A stretch of DNA of 64,000 nt from Brevundimonas halotolerans (GCF_003730275.1 NZ_QTTA01000001.1:1-64000), one strand, 5' to 3'. Shown: positions 42,200 through 51,557, counted from the first letter of the stretch. Notes: generated from the letters alone by a model not told the origin. A program made the numbers and translations.

Positions 42200-43660
42200 A
42201 TGCGTCTTTCCAAGATCCTGCTCGCCAGCGCGGCCGCCCTGGCCCTGGCTTCCTGTGGTTCGGCCGAAGTGGCCTCGCCCGGCGAAGGTGACTTCGGCGG
42301 CGGTGGCGGCGGCGGCGGCGGCACCGGCGGCGGCGGTGGTGGTGGCACCGGCGGCGCGGCGGCGGACTGCCCGACCGGCTTCTCCAATGTCGGCACCATC
42401 ACGGCGGCCGGTGGCGTTTCGCTCCGCAACTGCCAGCTGCCCGCGCTGATCGTCGGCAATCTGGTCGTCGCCCAGCGCGCCGGCACCATCTATTCGGTCT
42501 CGGGTCGCACCGATGTCGGCCAGGACCGCGGCGCCAACCCCTCGGCGCCGATCGCCGGCGCCCAGCAGGGCATTCTGACGGTCGAGCCCGGTGTCACCAT
42601 CTTCGGTTCGGGCGGCCTGGACTATATCGTCGTCAACCGCGGCTCGCAGATCTTCGCCGAAGGCACCTCGACCAGCCCGGTCGTCTTCACCAGCCGCCAG
42701 TCGGTTGAAGGCACCACCGGTGTCGACTCGATCGGCCAATGGGGCGGTCTGGTCATCCTGGGCCGCGCGCCCATCGCCGCCTGCCCGGCCGGTGTGACCG
42801 CTCCGAACATCGCCTGTGAAGCCCAGGTTGAAGGCACCAACGCCTTCTACGGCGGCAACACCTCGGCCGATAACTCGGGCCGTCTGCGCTACTTCCGCCT
42901 GATGCACTCGGGCTTCCAGATCCTGCCCGGCAACGAGCTGAACGGCATTACCCTGGCCGGCGTCGGCTCGGGCACCACCATGGAATACATCCAGGTACAC
43001 AACAGCTCGGATGACGGCATCGAGCCCTTCGGCGGCACCGTCAACATGAAGTATGTGATCCTGACCGGGAACGACGACGACAGCTTCGACACCGACACCG
43101 GCTATCGCGGCAACGTCCAGTTCCTGATCGTCCGTCAGGCTCCGACCCGCGGTGACCGTGGCTTCGAGTCGTCGGCGGCCGGCAGCGCCACCAGTGGCCT
43201 GTTCACCCGTCCGATCGTTTCCAATGCGACCGTCATCGGCCGCACAGACGGCGGCGGCGGTGACGGCATCCTGCTGAACACCGGCCACGCCCTGCAGCTG
43301 TACAACTCGGTCGTCGCCAAGCCCTCGGGTACCTGCTTCGACATCGACGACGCCGCCACCGTGGCCAACGGACCGACCTTCAACTCGGTCTACCTGTCCT
43401 GCGGCACGACCTTCCGTGCTGACGGCAACCAGGATGCGGCCACCGCAGCCATCTTCGGCACCGGCGCCAACAACAGCGCCGGCGGTTCGACCCTCAACGG
43501 CGTGATCAACGGCGCCAACGAGGCCGCGATCACCGCGACCCCGGTCAATGCGGTGAATGGCTTCTTCACGGACACGACCTACATCGGCGCCGTGCGTGAC
43601 TCGACCGACACCTGGTTCGCCGGCTGGTCCTGCGGCATCGCCACCGGCTCGACCTGCTGA
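42200..43660 (+). CDS. Large surface-type lipoprotein paired with TonB-dependent receptor
   Basis: A 486-residue protein. Start: ATG 42200 after GAGGGG. Signal peptide with lipobox ALALASCGS (Cys about residue 19). Next comes a linker with two long glycine runs separated by threonine (about residues 34-52). The remaining 430 residues look like a right-handed beta-helix or solenoid (GILTVEPGVTIFGSGGLDYI, GTTMEYIQVHNSSDDGIEPF, RGFESSAAGSATSGL). Cysteines are paired, as in exported proteins. Similar lipoproteins precede TonB receptors in Caulobacterales and sphingomonads. In Caulobacter crescentus the phosphate-starvation lipoprotein ElpS, secreted by type II secretion, is a conceptual parallel; identity is unproven. 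Confidence 0.8.
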   Translation: MRLSKILLASAAALALASCGSAEVASPGEGDFGGGGGGGGGTGGGGGGGTGGAAADCPTGFSNVGTITAAGGVSLRNCQLPALIVGNLVVAQRAGTIYSVSGRTDVGQDRGANPSAPIAGAQQGILTVEPGVTIFGSGGLDYIVVNRGSQIFAEGTSTSPVVFTSRQSVEGTTGVDSIGQWGGLVILGRAPIAACPAGVTAPNIACEAQVEGTNAFYGGNTSADNSGRLRYFRLMHSGFQILPGNELNGITLAGVGSGTTMEYIQVHNSSDDGIEPFGGTVNMKYVILTGNDDDSFDTDTGYRGNVQFLIVRQAPTRGDRGFESSAAGSATSGLFTRPIVSNATVIGRTDGGGGDGILLNTGHALQLYNSVVAKPSGTCFDIDDAATVANGPTFNSVYLSCGTTFRADGNQDAATAAIFGTGANNSAGGSTLNGVINGANEAAITATPVNAVNGFFTDTTYIGAVRDSTDTWFAGWSCGIATGSTC

Positions 43661-43673
43661 CACCTGCGCCTGT

Positions 43674-43703
43674 CGGGGCGGCGGCCATAGCGCCGCCGCC
43701 CCG
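43674..43703 (+). terminator. Strong GC hairpin between lipoprotein and receptor genes
   Basis: CGGGGCGGCGGC (43674-43685) pairs perfectly with GCCGCCGCCCCG (43692-43703) around a six-base loop, a 12-bp stem. It lies 14 bases after the lipoprotein stop and 40 bases before the receptor start. There is no clean T-run (ATTCGTCGTTTCC follows), so it may be a partial terminator or an mRNA-processing/stability element that sets the ratio of lipoprotein to receptor. Confidence 0.45.
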
Positions 43704-43743
43704 ATTCGTCGTTTCCCGATATTTCCCATTCGAGGCGCTGATC

Positions 43744-46395
43744 ATGAAGACGCTTTCCCTGACATTGAGCGGCCTGTTGCTCGCCAGCACGGCGCTGATC
43801 GCGCCCGGCGTGGCCATGGCCCAGCAGCAGGACCCGGTTCCGGCTGAAACGCCGGCCCAGGACCCGCTCGCCGAAACCCAGGTCGACGAGATCGTCGTTC
43901 TGGGCCGTTACATTCCCGAACCCCTGCGCGAGACCTCCGAGGTCGCATCGTTCGTGACGCAGGAAGACCTGCAGCGCACGGGCGATGACGATGCTGCCGC
44001 CGCCCTGACGCGGGTAACCGGCCTGTCGATCGTCGAAGGCCGCTTCATCTATGTGCGTGGCCTCGGCGAGCGCTATTCCTCGGCCCTGCTGAACGGGTCG
44101 CCGCTGCCCAGCCCCGAGCCGCTGCAGCGCGTGGTGCCGCTCGACCTGTTCCCGTCGTCGGTGCTCGAAGGCGTGACGGTTCAAAAAACCTATTCGGCCA
44201 ACTACCCGGGCGAGTTCGGTGGCGGGGTCATCGACCTGCAGACCATCAGCGCCCCGCGCGAAGCCTTCCTGACCGTCTCGACCAGCATCGGTGGCAACAC
44301 CGAGACGACCGGCCGTGAAGGCCTGATCTATTATGGCTCGCGCACCGACTTCACCGGCTTTGACGACGGCACCCGCGACGTGCCCGGCCTGCTGGAGACC
44401 GCGCTCGCCACCGGCAACCGCGTCGCCACCGGAGCGGACTTCACCTCGGCCGAGATCCAGGCCATCGGCCGCGACTTTGTCAACGCCCCGCTGAACCTGC
44501 TCCAGACCCAGGACTATATGCAGCCCAACTTCGGCATCGACATCGCCGGCGGCCGCACCTGGGACATCGGAAGTGGCGTGGACCTCGGCGTCGTCTTCGT
44601 CGCCGGCTATGACAACAGCTGGCGGACCCGCACGGGCCTGCAACAGGCCGGCCGTCTCGATATCGACCAGCTGGTCGTCCAGACCAGCTACGACTATGTC
44701 TCGACCGAAAACGACATTGGCCTGAACTTCCTCGGCGGCCTCAGCCTCGGCAATGAGGACCACCAGCTGAAGTGGACCAATCTGTTTGTCCGCAACGTCA
44801 CCAAGGAAGCCCGTACCCGTGAAGGCGTCGACTTCGACGCCCCCGGCTCGGGCGAGGTGCGCGACGACTATACGGAATGGTTCGAGCGCAACCTGTTCAC
44901 CAGCCAGCTGGCCGGTACCCACTGGCTGATGGATGGCGATCTGGAGCTGAGCTGGCGCGGGGCCTATGCCCTGACCGAGCGCGACGCGCCGTATGAAAAG
45001 GTCATCCGCTACCGTCTGGATCCGGATGGCGTCTATCGCCACGACACCGAGGCCCAGCGTAACTCGACCAGCTTCTCGGAGCTGGAAGACGAGATCGTCA
45101 GCGGCGGCGCCGACTTCGCCTGGACCACGGCCCTGTCGGATTTCCGTGACCTGACGGTGCGCGGCGGCATCGCCTATAGCGACAACACCCGTAACGCCCA
45201 GCGCCGCGATTTCCGCTTCTATGCACCCAACGGTCTGCCGCTGGACGTTCAGGACAGCCGCGTCGACTATCTGTTCTCGGACTTCAACCTGGGACCGGAT
45301 CTGCTGGAGCTGCAGGAAATCACGCCTTCGGGCGGCGCTGCGGCCTATGACGCCGGTCTGGAAACCCAGGCCGCCTATCTGCAGGTCGAGGCCGAGATCA
45401 TCCCGCTGGTCAGCATTTCGGCTGGTGTTCGCTACGAGGAAGCCAGCCAGTTCGTCACGCCGGTCGAGCTCTTTAACGGCACCCTGGTGTTCCAGCCGAC
45501 CCAGCTGGAAAATGACTACGTCCTGCCGTCGGCGACGCTGACCTGGAACTTCGCCGAGGACATGCAGCTGCGCCTCGGTGCGTCCAAGACCATCGGTCGC
45601 CCGCAGTTCCGCGAACTGGCCCCTCAGCAATACCAGGACCCGGACAACGATCGTCTGTTCTTCGGTAACCCCTATCTGGTGGATACCGAGCTGGTGAACC
45701 TGGACGCCAGGGTCGAGTGGTATTTCGCCCGCGGCCAGTATGTGACCGGCGGCGTCTTCTACAAGGACATCGAGAACCCGATCGAATCCTCGATCAACGA
45801 ACAGGGCAACCTGCTCCAGCAGACCTACCTCAATGCGCCGAACGCGACCCTGATGGGCTTCGAGCTCGACGCCAAGAAGTACTGGGAGATGCCGGATCAC
45901 AACTGGGATTTCGTGGCCAACAAGCGCTGGCTGGTCCAGGCCAACTACACCTTCACCGACTCCGAGGTGAATGTGGAAGCCGGCGATGTGGTCTTCCCGC
46001 TGGCGGCCTTCGGTGCCGCGCGTCCGGCTTCGGACTACATCATCGACGGCAGCCGTATGCAGGGTCAGTCGGAACACCTGGCCAATCTGCAGCTGGGCTG
46101 GGAAGACGATGTGGCCCGCTCGCAAGCGACCATCCTGGTGACCTATGTGTCCGAGCGCAGCTCGGCCCGCGGCCGCCCGGGTGAGCCCGACCTGATCCAG
46201 GAGCCCGGCATCATGCTGGACTTCGTCTACCGCAAGGACTTCGACTGGATGGGCCGCGACATGGGCCTGGGCATCGAGGTCCGGAACCTGCTGGACGAGG
46301 AATATCTGGAGTACCAGGAACTGGGCAACCGCATCACCGCCAATGCCTATGACCTGGGCATGAGCGGCTCGATCAGCCTGACGACCCGCTTCTAG
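43744..46395 (+). CDS. TonB-dependent outer-membrane receptor
   Basis: An 883-residue receptor. Signal peptide MKTLSLTLSGLLLASTALIA with cleavage near AMAQQ. A TonB-box-like stretch (VDEIVVLGRY) is at about residue 56. The plug domain has SFVTQEDLQRTGDDDAAAAL, YVRGLGERYSSALLNGSPLP and NYPGEFGGGVIDLQT. The rest is a beta barrel ending in the C-terminal phenylalanine (SISLTTRF) required for outer-membrane insertion. The substrate is unknown; the partner lipoprotein immediately upstream suggests a SusD-like or capture function. An intrinsic terminator follows at 46420. Confidence 0.94.
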   Translation: MKTLSLTLSGLLLASTALIAPGVAMAQQQDPVPAETPAQDPLAETQVDEIVVLGRYIPEPLRETSEVASFVTQEDLQRTGDDDAAAALTRVTGLSIVEGRFIYVRGLGERYSSALLNGSPLPSPEPLQRVVPLDLFPSSVLEGVTVQKTYSANYPGEFGGGVIDLQTISAPREAFLTVSTSIGGNTETTGREGLIYYGSRTDFTGFDDGTRDVPGLLETALATGNRVATGADFTSAEIQAIGRDFVNAPLNLLQTQDYMQPNFGIDIAGGRTWDIGSGVDLGVVFVAGYDNSWRTRTGLQQAGRLDIDQLVVQTSYDYVSTENDIGLNFLGGLSLGNEDHQLKWTNLFVRNVTKEARTREGVDFDAPGSGEVRDDYTEWFERNLFTSQLAGTHWLMDGDLELSWRGAYALTERDAPYEKVIRYRLDPDGVYRHDTEAQRNSTSFSELEDEIVSGGADFAWTTALSDFRDLTVRGGIAYSDNTRNAQRRDFRFYAPNGLPLDVQDSRVDYLFSDFNLGPDLLELQEITPSGGAAAYDAGLETQAAYLQVEAEIIPLVSISAGVRYEEASQFVTPVELFNGTLVFQPTQLENDYVLPSATLTWNFAEDMQLRLGASKTIGRPQFRELAPQQYQDPDNDRLFFGNPYLVDTELVNLDARVEWYFARGQYVTGGVFYKDIENPIESSINEQGNLLQQTYLNAPNATLMGFELDAKKYWEMPDHNWDFVANKRWLVQANYTFTDSEVNVEAGDVVFPLAAFGAARPASDYIIDGSRMQGQSEHLANLQLGWEDDVARSQATILVTYVSERSSARGRPGEPDLIQEPGIMLDFVYRKDFDWMGRDMGLGIEVRNLLDEEYLEYQELGNRITANAYDLGMSGSISLTTRF

Positions 46396-46419
46396 GCGGT
46401 CTCCTCCCCCAGACTATGA

Positions 46420-46450
46420 GGGCCGGCGCGCAATCGCCGGCCCTTTTTCT
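46420..46450 (+). terminator. Rho-independent terminator after the TonB receptor gene
   Basis: A perfect 9-bp stem, GGGCCGGCG (46420-46428) with CGCCGGCCC (46435-46443), has a six-base loop and is followed directly by five Ts then CTTT. It begins 25 bases after the receptor stop. Confidence 0.88.
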
Positions 46451-46507
46451 TTGGTTGCAAGCGCAGCTTGACGTTTGTGGCCGTCTTGACGCACCTCTTC
46501 CTTAAGT

Positions 46508-46529
46508 CCCCTCTCCCGTGGGAGAGGGG
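46508..46529. repeat. Palindromic CTCTCCC/GGGAGAG repeat unit, first copy
   Basis: CCCCTCTCCC (46508-46517) and GGGAGAGGGG (46520-46529) form a perfect 10-bp stem with a GT loop. Such hairpins are familiar dispersed intergenic repeats in high-GC proteobacteria. A related unit lies at 46638. Confidence 0.65.
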
Positions 46530-46637
46530 GTTGGGGGTGAGGGGCTCTCCGCCTCCCTCGGCGTGAGCCGTCGCACCGGTCCTGCCACGGCTTGCGCCGA
46601 CTGACACCGTCGCCCCTCATCCGTCGCTCGCGCGACA

Positions 46638-46658
46638 CCTTCTCCCATCGGGAGAAGG
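46638..46658. repeat. Palindromic CTTCTCCC/GGGAGAAG repeat unit, second copy
   Basis: CCTTCTCCC (46638-46646), loop ATC, GGGAGAAGG (46650-46658): a perfect 9-bp stem, differing from the unit at 46508 in the same way on both arms, so pairing is kept. The two units, with about 110 bases between them, look like the ends of one composite repeat element. Confidence 0.6.
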
Positions 46659-47169
46659 GACAATGATGATGGGTTGAGCGCCTCAGTTATGATAGCCGCC
46701 CCCGAATTCCCCCGCCCCTTCAACGCCCCCACCGTTTCCCGGACCGTTCTTCCCGACCAGGTCCAGCCGTATGCAACCCTCAGAGCGTCCCATCGCACGG
46801 AGGGCTCGTAAGGCCTGCGACCTTGTGAGCGGCGGGAGCGGATGGAGCGGGGGTGTTGGGACACCGCCGATCAAACTTCGGGCCTCAAGCAGTGAGCGCC
46901 CGCGGCGCGAACGGCAGGCCCCAAAAACATTGGGTCGAGGGGGAAACTCGATCGTCCGGGAGGTGTCGCAGGACACCCCCGCCCGCCGGGGGCGCTGCGG
47001 TAAGGCGATAACACCGCCACCCGACGCAAGCTTCCGGAAAACCAGCCGCGCGGAGCGTCAGCTTTCGTCGAAACGGTAATACTCATTCACTCCGGGCGAA
47101 GGCCCGGCGCTCCGCCTGCCCTCCAACCTCTGCCGCGCGCGGCAAGGGGGGTTCCGCATGCCCGCCTCC

Positions 47170-48612
47170 CTACACCCACGTATAGGTCGTCTTGACCTGG
47201 GTGTAGAATTCCTGCGCGGCAAAGCCCTGTTCGCGGGGGCCATAGCTGGACTTCTTGGTGCCGCCGAACGGCAGGTGATAGTCGACGCCGGCGGTGGCCA
47301 GATTGACCATCACCATGCCGGCCCGGGCGCGGCGCTGGAATTCCCGCGCGGACTTCAGGCTCTGGGTCACGACCCCGGCAGACAGGCCGAACTCGGTGCC
47401 GTTGGCGACCGCGAGCGCCGCCTCGAAATCGGCCACGCGGGTCACCGAGGCAACCGGGCCGAACACCTCCTCGCGGTTAATGCGCATCTCGGCCGTAGTG
47501 TCGGCGATCAGGGTGGGCTGGACGTACCAGCCGGGGGTCGGGACCTGCGGCTTGCCGCCGCCCGCCACGATCCGTCCGCCCTCGCCCGTGGCGATCTCGA
47601 TATACCGCTCGTCGCCCTGCTGCTGGGCTTCGGTCACGGCCGGGCCGATCTGGGTGTCGGGGTCCAGCGCATGGCCGACTCTGAGGGCCGCGACCCGCTC
47701 GGCCAGCGCCGCGACGAAGCGGTCGTGGATGCCGTCCTCGACGATCAGGCGCGACGAGGCCGTACACCGCTGGCCCGTGGACATGAAGGCCCCGTCCAGC
47801 GCCACCTCGACCGCCCGGTCCAGATCGGCGTCGTTCAGGATCACCAGCGGGTTCTTGCCGCCCATCTCCATCTGCACCCGGGCCTGACGCCGGGCGCAGC
47901 CCATGGCCACCCCCTCGCCCACCGACTGGGAGCCGGTAAAGCTGATCCCGTCGATGCCCGCATGGTCGACCATCGCCTGACCGACATCGCCCCGGCCGAT
48001 GGCCAGATTGAAGACCCCGTCCGGCAGTCCCGCCTCGTGCAGGATGGCCGCCAGCGCCTCGGCCATTGCGGGGGTCGGTCCCGCCGGCTTCATCACCACC
48101 GTATTGCCAAAGGCCAGTGCCGGGGCCGCCTTCCACGCCGGGATGGCCACGGGAAAGTTCCACGGCGTAATCAGGCCGAACACGCCCACCGCCTCGCGCC
48201 GCGTCCCGGCCTCGACGCCCGGTCGGACCGAGGCCACCGTCTGGCCATGCAGGCGCAGGGCCTCTCCAGCGAAATAGCGGAACACCCGCCCGGCGCGGGC
48301 CACCTCGCCGATGCCCTCGGCGAGGGTCTTGCCCTCCTCGCGCGACAGCAGCCGTCCCAGCGTCTCGCGCCGCTCCAGCAGCAGGGCGGCGGTACGGTCC
48401 AGAATGTCGGCGCGTACCTCGGGCGAAGCACCCGACCAGCCGTCAAAGGCATCACGCGCGGCGGTGACAGCGGCCTCAACCTCGGCCGGGCCCGCCTGCG
48501 GCAGGTGGGCGACCACCTCATTGGTGTCCGAGGGGTTGGTCCGCACCGAGGGCCGGTCGGCCTCGACCCGCTTGCCGTTGATCCAGTGGCACAGGTTGAG
48601 TGGCGCGGTCAT
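47170..48612 (-). CDS. NAD(P)-dependent aldehyde dehydrogenase (2-oxoglutarate semialdehyde type)
   Basis: A 480-residue aldehyde dehydrogenase. Start: ATG 48612 with GAGGAG upstream, giving MTAPLNLCHWINGKRVEAD. Catalytic Cys in STGQRCTASSRLIV and Glu in QMEMGGKNPLVILN; cofactor-binding block FGLITPWNFPVAIPAWK. The C-terminus FGGTKKSSYGPREQGF is typical of the YcbD/2,5-dioxovalerate (alpha-ketoglutarate semialdehyde) dehydrogenase group, which finishes oxidative pentose or aldarate breakdown. No sugar catabolic partners are adjacent, so substrate is tentative. It is on the same strand as the M16 peptidase gene, 107 bases upstream. Confidence 0.88.
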   Translation of the reverse strand: MTAPLNLCHWINGKRVEADRPSVRTNPSDTNEVVAHLPQAGPAEVEAAVTAARDAFDGWSGASPEVRADILDRTAALLLERRETLGRLLSREEGKTLAEGIGEVARAGRVFRYFAGEALRLHGQTVASVRPGVEAGTRREAVGVFGLITPWNFPVAIPAWKAAPALAFGNTVVMKPAGPTPAMAEALAAILHEAGLPDGVFNLAIGRGDVGQAMVDHAGIDGISFTGSQSVGEGVAMGCARRQARVQMEMGGKNPLVILNDADLDRAVEVALDGAFMSTGQRCTASSRLIVEDGIHDRFVAALAERVAALRVGHALDPDTQIGPAVTEAQQQGDERYIEIATGEGGRIVAGGGKPQVPTPGWYVQPTLIADTTAEMRINREEVFGPVASVTRVADFEAALAVANGTEFGLSAGVVTQSLKSAREFQRRARAGMVMVNLATAGVDYHLPFGGTKKSSYGPREQGFAAQEFYTQVKTTYTWV

Positions 48613-48719
48613 GGGAACTCCTCGGGCGTGATTGCCCCTTCTAGGCGGAGGGAGGCGCCATGACAAAGGGCGGCGCCCGGATGGACGCCGCCCCCTGAAG
48701 GCTTCACGTGGTGACGGGT

Positions 48720-51557
48720 CTATTCGACCGGATCACCGTTGATGTCGACCACGCGGACCTCGCCCAGACCCAGCTCGCGGATCTTCGGCTCGATCGCGGC
48801 CCGATCGCCGACGATCACCCAGACGGTCGGGCCATCGCCCAGCACGTCACGGGCTGCGGCCGAAACCGAGGCCGGGGTCGTGGCGGCCAGACCGGCCGTG
48901 CGTTGGTCGTAGTAGTCCTCCGGCAGACCATAGACGACCATCTGCACCAGATCACCGGCCACCGAGGCATTGGTCTCCCAGTCGCCGGCCATGCCCTGGA
49001 TCAGGTTGGCCTTGTGGGCTCCCAGTTCCTGGTCGGTGACCGGACGGCCGTCGACGATGCCCGTCAGCTCGTTGTCGATCTCGACCAGGCTGTCGGCCGT
49101 GCGGTCGGCCTGGACACCGGTCGAGACCAGGAACAGGCGCTCACCCGGCGTCGTGCGGATGCCCGAACCGGCGCCATAGGACCAGCCCTTGTCCTCGCGC
49201 AGGTTCATGTTGATCCGGCTGGTGAAGGCCCCGCCCAGCGCCGTGTTCATGGCGGTGATGTTGGGCTCGGTCGACGGATCCAGCGCCGGGACCAGGCGGC
49301 CGGCCATGATGATCGACTGCGGACCCGGGCGGTCCACGATCAGCACCTGCGGCTGGCTGTAGGACGGCGGCGTGCCGACACCCGCCCGCTGGGGCAGGGC
49401 CGAAGCCGGCGCGTCCCAGTCGGCAAAGGCGCGTTCCAGCTCGGGCACCAGCTCGGCCATGGTCGTGTCACCTACGACCACCAGGGTGGCGTTGTCGGGA
49501 CGGAACCAGGTGTCGTGGAAGGCTTGGGCGTCGGCCGGCGTCAGGGCCTGAACGGTCGCCTCGGAACCCGAGTTGGACCGGCCATAGGGGCTGTCGTCGC
49601 CGTAAAGGGCGTCGGCCAGCAACCGGTTGGCGATGGCGCCCGGGTTACGGTTCGACTGCTGAATGCCTGAGACCTGCTGGGTCTGGGCCCGCTGGAAGTC
49701 TTCCGGACGGAAGGCCGGGTTCATGACCACATCGGCGAACAGGTCCAGCGACGGAGCCAGACGGGACTCGATCGCCGTCATGCTGACCGTGGTGTAGTCG
49801 GTCGTCGACCCGGCGCCGAGGGTGGCCCCCAGCAGCTGCTGGCGATCACTGATCTCGAGGGCGTCCAGCGTGTCCGTGCCGTTGGTCATGACCGCCGGGG
49901 TCAGCACGGCCAGGCCGTTCTTGTCGGCGGACTCGGCGACGGCACCGGCGTTGACGATGAGGTTCATGCTGACCGTCGGTACGCCCGAACGCGGCGCCAG
50001 GATGACCTGCAGCCCGTTCGACAGGGTGACCCGCTCGAAGTCCGGGAACCCGGCCATCGGCATCTCGGTCGCCGCCGGCATCTGCGAACGGTCGGCGCCG
50101 GTCGCGGCGGCCGAGTATTCGGGGAAGGGCAGGACCTCCAGCGTATAGGAACCGTCCATCAGCCATTCACGACCAGCAGCCACAAGGTCCGCCGGACGCG
50201 CGTCCAGCACGCGCTGGTAGCTAACGCGCCAGGCGCCCGGGTCGTTGTGATAGACCTCGCCCTCGGCCAACAGGTCGGACTTGCCGCCGAAGCCGCCGAT
50301 ACGCTCCAGACCGCGGACATAACCCGAGCCGGTCGAGGTGCGGGCGCGCTCCAGTTCGATGGCGGTCGGACCATCGGCCAGCAGGCGGGCGACTTCCTCG
50401 TCGAGGATGGCCTCAATCTCGGCCAGATCCTGGCCCGGCTTGGCCGTGGCGATGATCATGAACTGGCTGCCGATCTCGCCCTCCGAGACAAAGGCCCCGA
50501 CGTTGGTGGCGATCTGGTCGTCAAACACCAGACGCTTGTAGAGGCGCGAGTTGCGACCCGATGTCAGCACCTGGGCCAGCAGGCCGAGGTTGTCGGTGTC
50601 GGCCTCGCCAGCGGGCGGGACGTTCCAGACCTTGTAGAGGCGCGGCTGGCCGACGCGGTCATACATGACCTCGCGCTGCTCGCCTTCCATGCGGGCGATC
50701 ATCCGGGCCGGCTGGGTGACCGGCGGTCCCGGGGGAATGTCGCCGAAATAGTGCTGGACCTTGGCCAGGGCCTCTTCGGGGCTGATGTCGCCAGCCAGCA
50801 CGATGACGGCATTGGCCGGGCCGTAGTAGCTGCGGAACCAGTCCTGCACATCCTCGAGCGCGGCGGCGTCGAGGTCGGCCATCTCGCCGATGACGGTGTG
50901 GCCGTAGGGGTGATCGTCCGGATAGGTGGCGAAGGTGATGGCGTTCCAGGCACGGCCATAGGGCTGGTTCTCGCCCTGACGTTTCTCATTCTGGACGACG
51001 CCGCGCTGCTCATCCAGGCGGGCCTGGTCAACGGCCCCCAGCAGGTGGCCCATGCGATCGCTTTCCAGCCACAGCATGGCATCGAGCCCGCTGGTCGGGA
51101 CGTTCTGGAAATAGTTGGTGCGGTCGGTGTTGGTGGTGCCGTTCTGGTCGGTCGCCCCCAGCAGTTCGGTCGCCTTGAAGAAGTCCGAGTTGAAGTTCTC
51201 CGACCCGTTGAACATCAGGTGTTCGAACAGGTGGGCAAAGCCCGACCGGCCGAGGGGCTCGTTCTTGGACCCGACGTGGTACCAGATGTTGACCGCCACG
51301 ATCGGGGCCTTGCGATCCTCATGGACGATCAGGGTCAGACCGTTGTCCAGAACAAAGCGGGTGTAGGGGATGTCCACATCCGGCAGCGCCGGCAGGGCGG
51401 AGTCCTGAAGGGCCGCGCCGGCCTCGGCGGCGGTGGCGGGCACGACGGCGTGCGGGTCGGGCCGCAGGTCGGTCGACTGGGCCTGGGCGGCGGTCGCGAG
51501 GATGGCCGGGAGGCAGGCGCCGGCAATCAGATAGCGGCGAAGCGTGGACGGTTTCAT
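48720..51557 (-). CDS. M16-family zinc metallopeptidase (two-domain, exported)
   Basis: A 945-residue protein made of two M16 halves. Signal peptide: LIAGACLPAILATAAQAQS. The N-terminal half has the inverted zinc motif in GFAHLFEHLMFNGSENF (HLFEH) and a third ligand in VVQNEKRQGENQPYGRAW about 75 residues on, so it is the catalytic half. The second half (from about residue 500, FERVTLSNGLQVILAPRSGV) lacks the motif and would close the chamber. Such periplasmic pitrilysin-like proteases degrade peptides. Divergent from amtB over 313 bases. Confidence 0.92.
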   Translation of the reverse strand: MKPSTLRRYLIAGACLPAILATAAQAQSTDLRPDPHAVVPATAAEAGAALQDSALPALPDVDIPYTRFVLDNGLTLIVHEDRKAPIVAVNIWYHVGSKNEPLGRSGFAHLFEHLMFNGSENFNSDFFKATELLGATDQNGTTNTDRTNYFQNVPTSGLDAMLWLESDRMGHLLGAVDQARLDEQRGVVQNEKRQGENQPYGRAWNAITFATYPDDHPYGHTVIGEMADLDAAALEDVQDWFRSYYGPANAVIVLAGDISPEEALAKVQHYFGDIPPGPPVTQPARMIARMEGEQREVMYDRVGQPRLYKVWNVPPAGEADTDNLGLLAQVLTSGRNSRLYKRLVFDDQIATNVGAFVSEGEIGSQFMIIATAKPGQDLAEIEAILDEEVARLLADGPTAIELERARTSTGSGYVRGLERIGGFGGKSDLLAEGEVYHNDPGAWRVSYQRVLDARPADLVAAGREWLMDGSYTLEVLPFPEYSAAATGADRSQMPAATEMPMAGFPDFERVTLSNGLQVILAPRSGVPTVSMNLIVNAGAVAESADKNGLAVLTPAVMTNGTDTLDALEISDRQQLLGATLGAGSTTDYTTVSMTAIESRLAPSLDLFADVVMNPAFRPEDFQRAQTQQVSGIQQSNRNPGAIANRLLADALYGDDSPYGRSNSGSEATVQALTPADAQAFHDTWFRPDNATLVVVGDTTMAELVPELERAFADWDAPASALPQRAGVGTPPSYSQPQVLIVDRPGPQSIIMAGRLVPALDPSTEPNITAMNTALGGAFTSRINMNLREDKGWSYGAGSGIRTTPGERLFLVSTGVQADRTADSLVEIDNELTGIVDGRPVTDQELGAHKANLIQGMAGDWETNASVAGDLVQMVVYGLPEDYYDQRTAGLAATTPASVSAAARDVLGDGPTVWVIVGDRAAIEPKIRELGLGEVRVVDINGDPVE

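Larger units (their letters stand above)
46451..47169. other. 719-base spacer without a convincing gene, rich in inverted repeats
   Basis: Between the terminator and the aldehyde dehydrogenase stop there is no reading frame with recognisable protein features. The translated frames are rich in Arg, Pro and Ser with no family match. The stretch contains hairpins at 46508-46529 and 46638-46658 and two GGTGT...ACACC stems (46852-46865, 46962-46977). The composition suggests dispersed intergenic repeat units rather than a decayed gene. Confidence 0.6.

Noticed and set aside
43579..46125. 848-codon open frame on the minus strand opposite the TonB receptor gene
   Set aside because: Antisense shadow. 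The receptor frame has signal peptide, plug and C-terminal Phe; the antisense frame has no recognisable domain.
46683..46976. 97-codon open frame on the minus strand in the repeat spacer
   Set aside because: Arg/Pro-rich low-complexity translation with no domain features; it runs through the repeat stems, so it is probably a by-product of the repeats and not a gene.
47158..48663. 501-codon open frame on the plus strand opposite the aldehyde dehydrogenase gene
   Set aside because: Antisense shadow of a highly GC-biased gene; the minus-strand frame has all catalytic residues.
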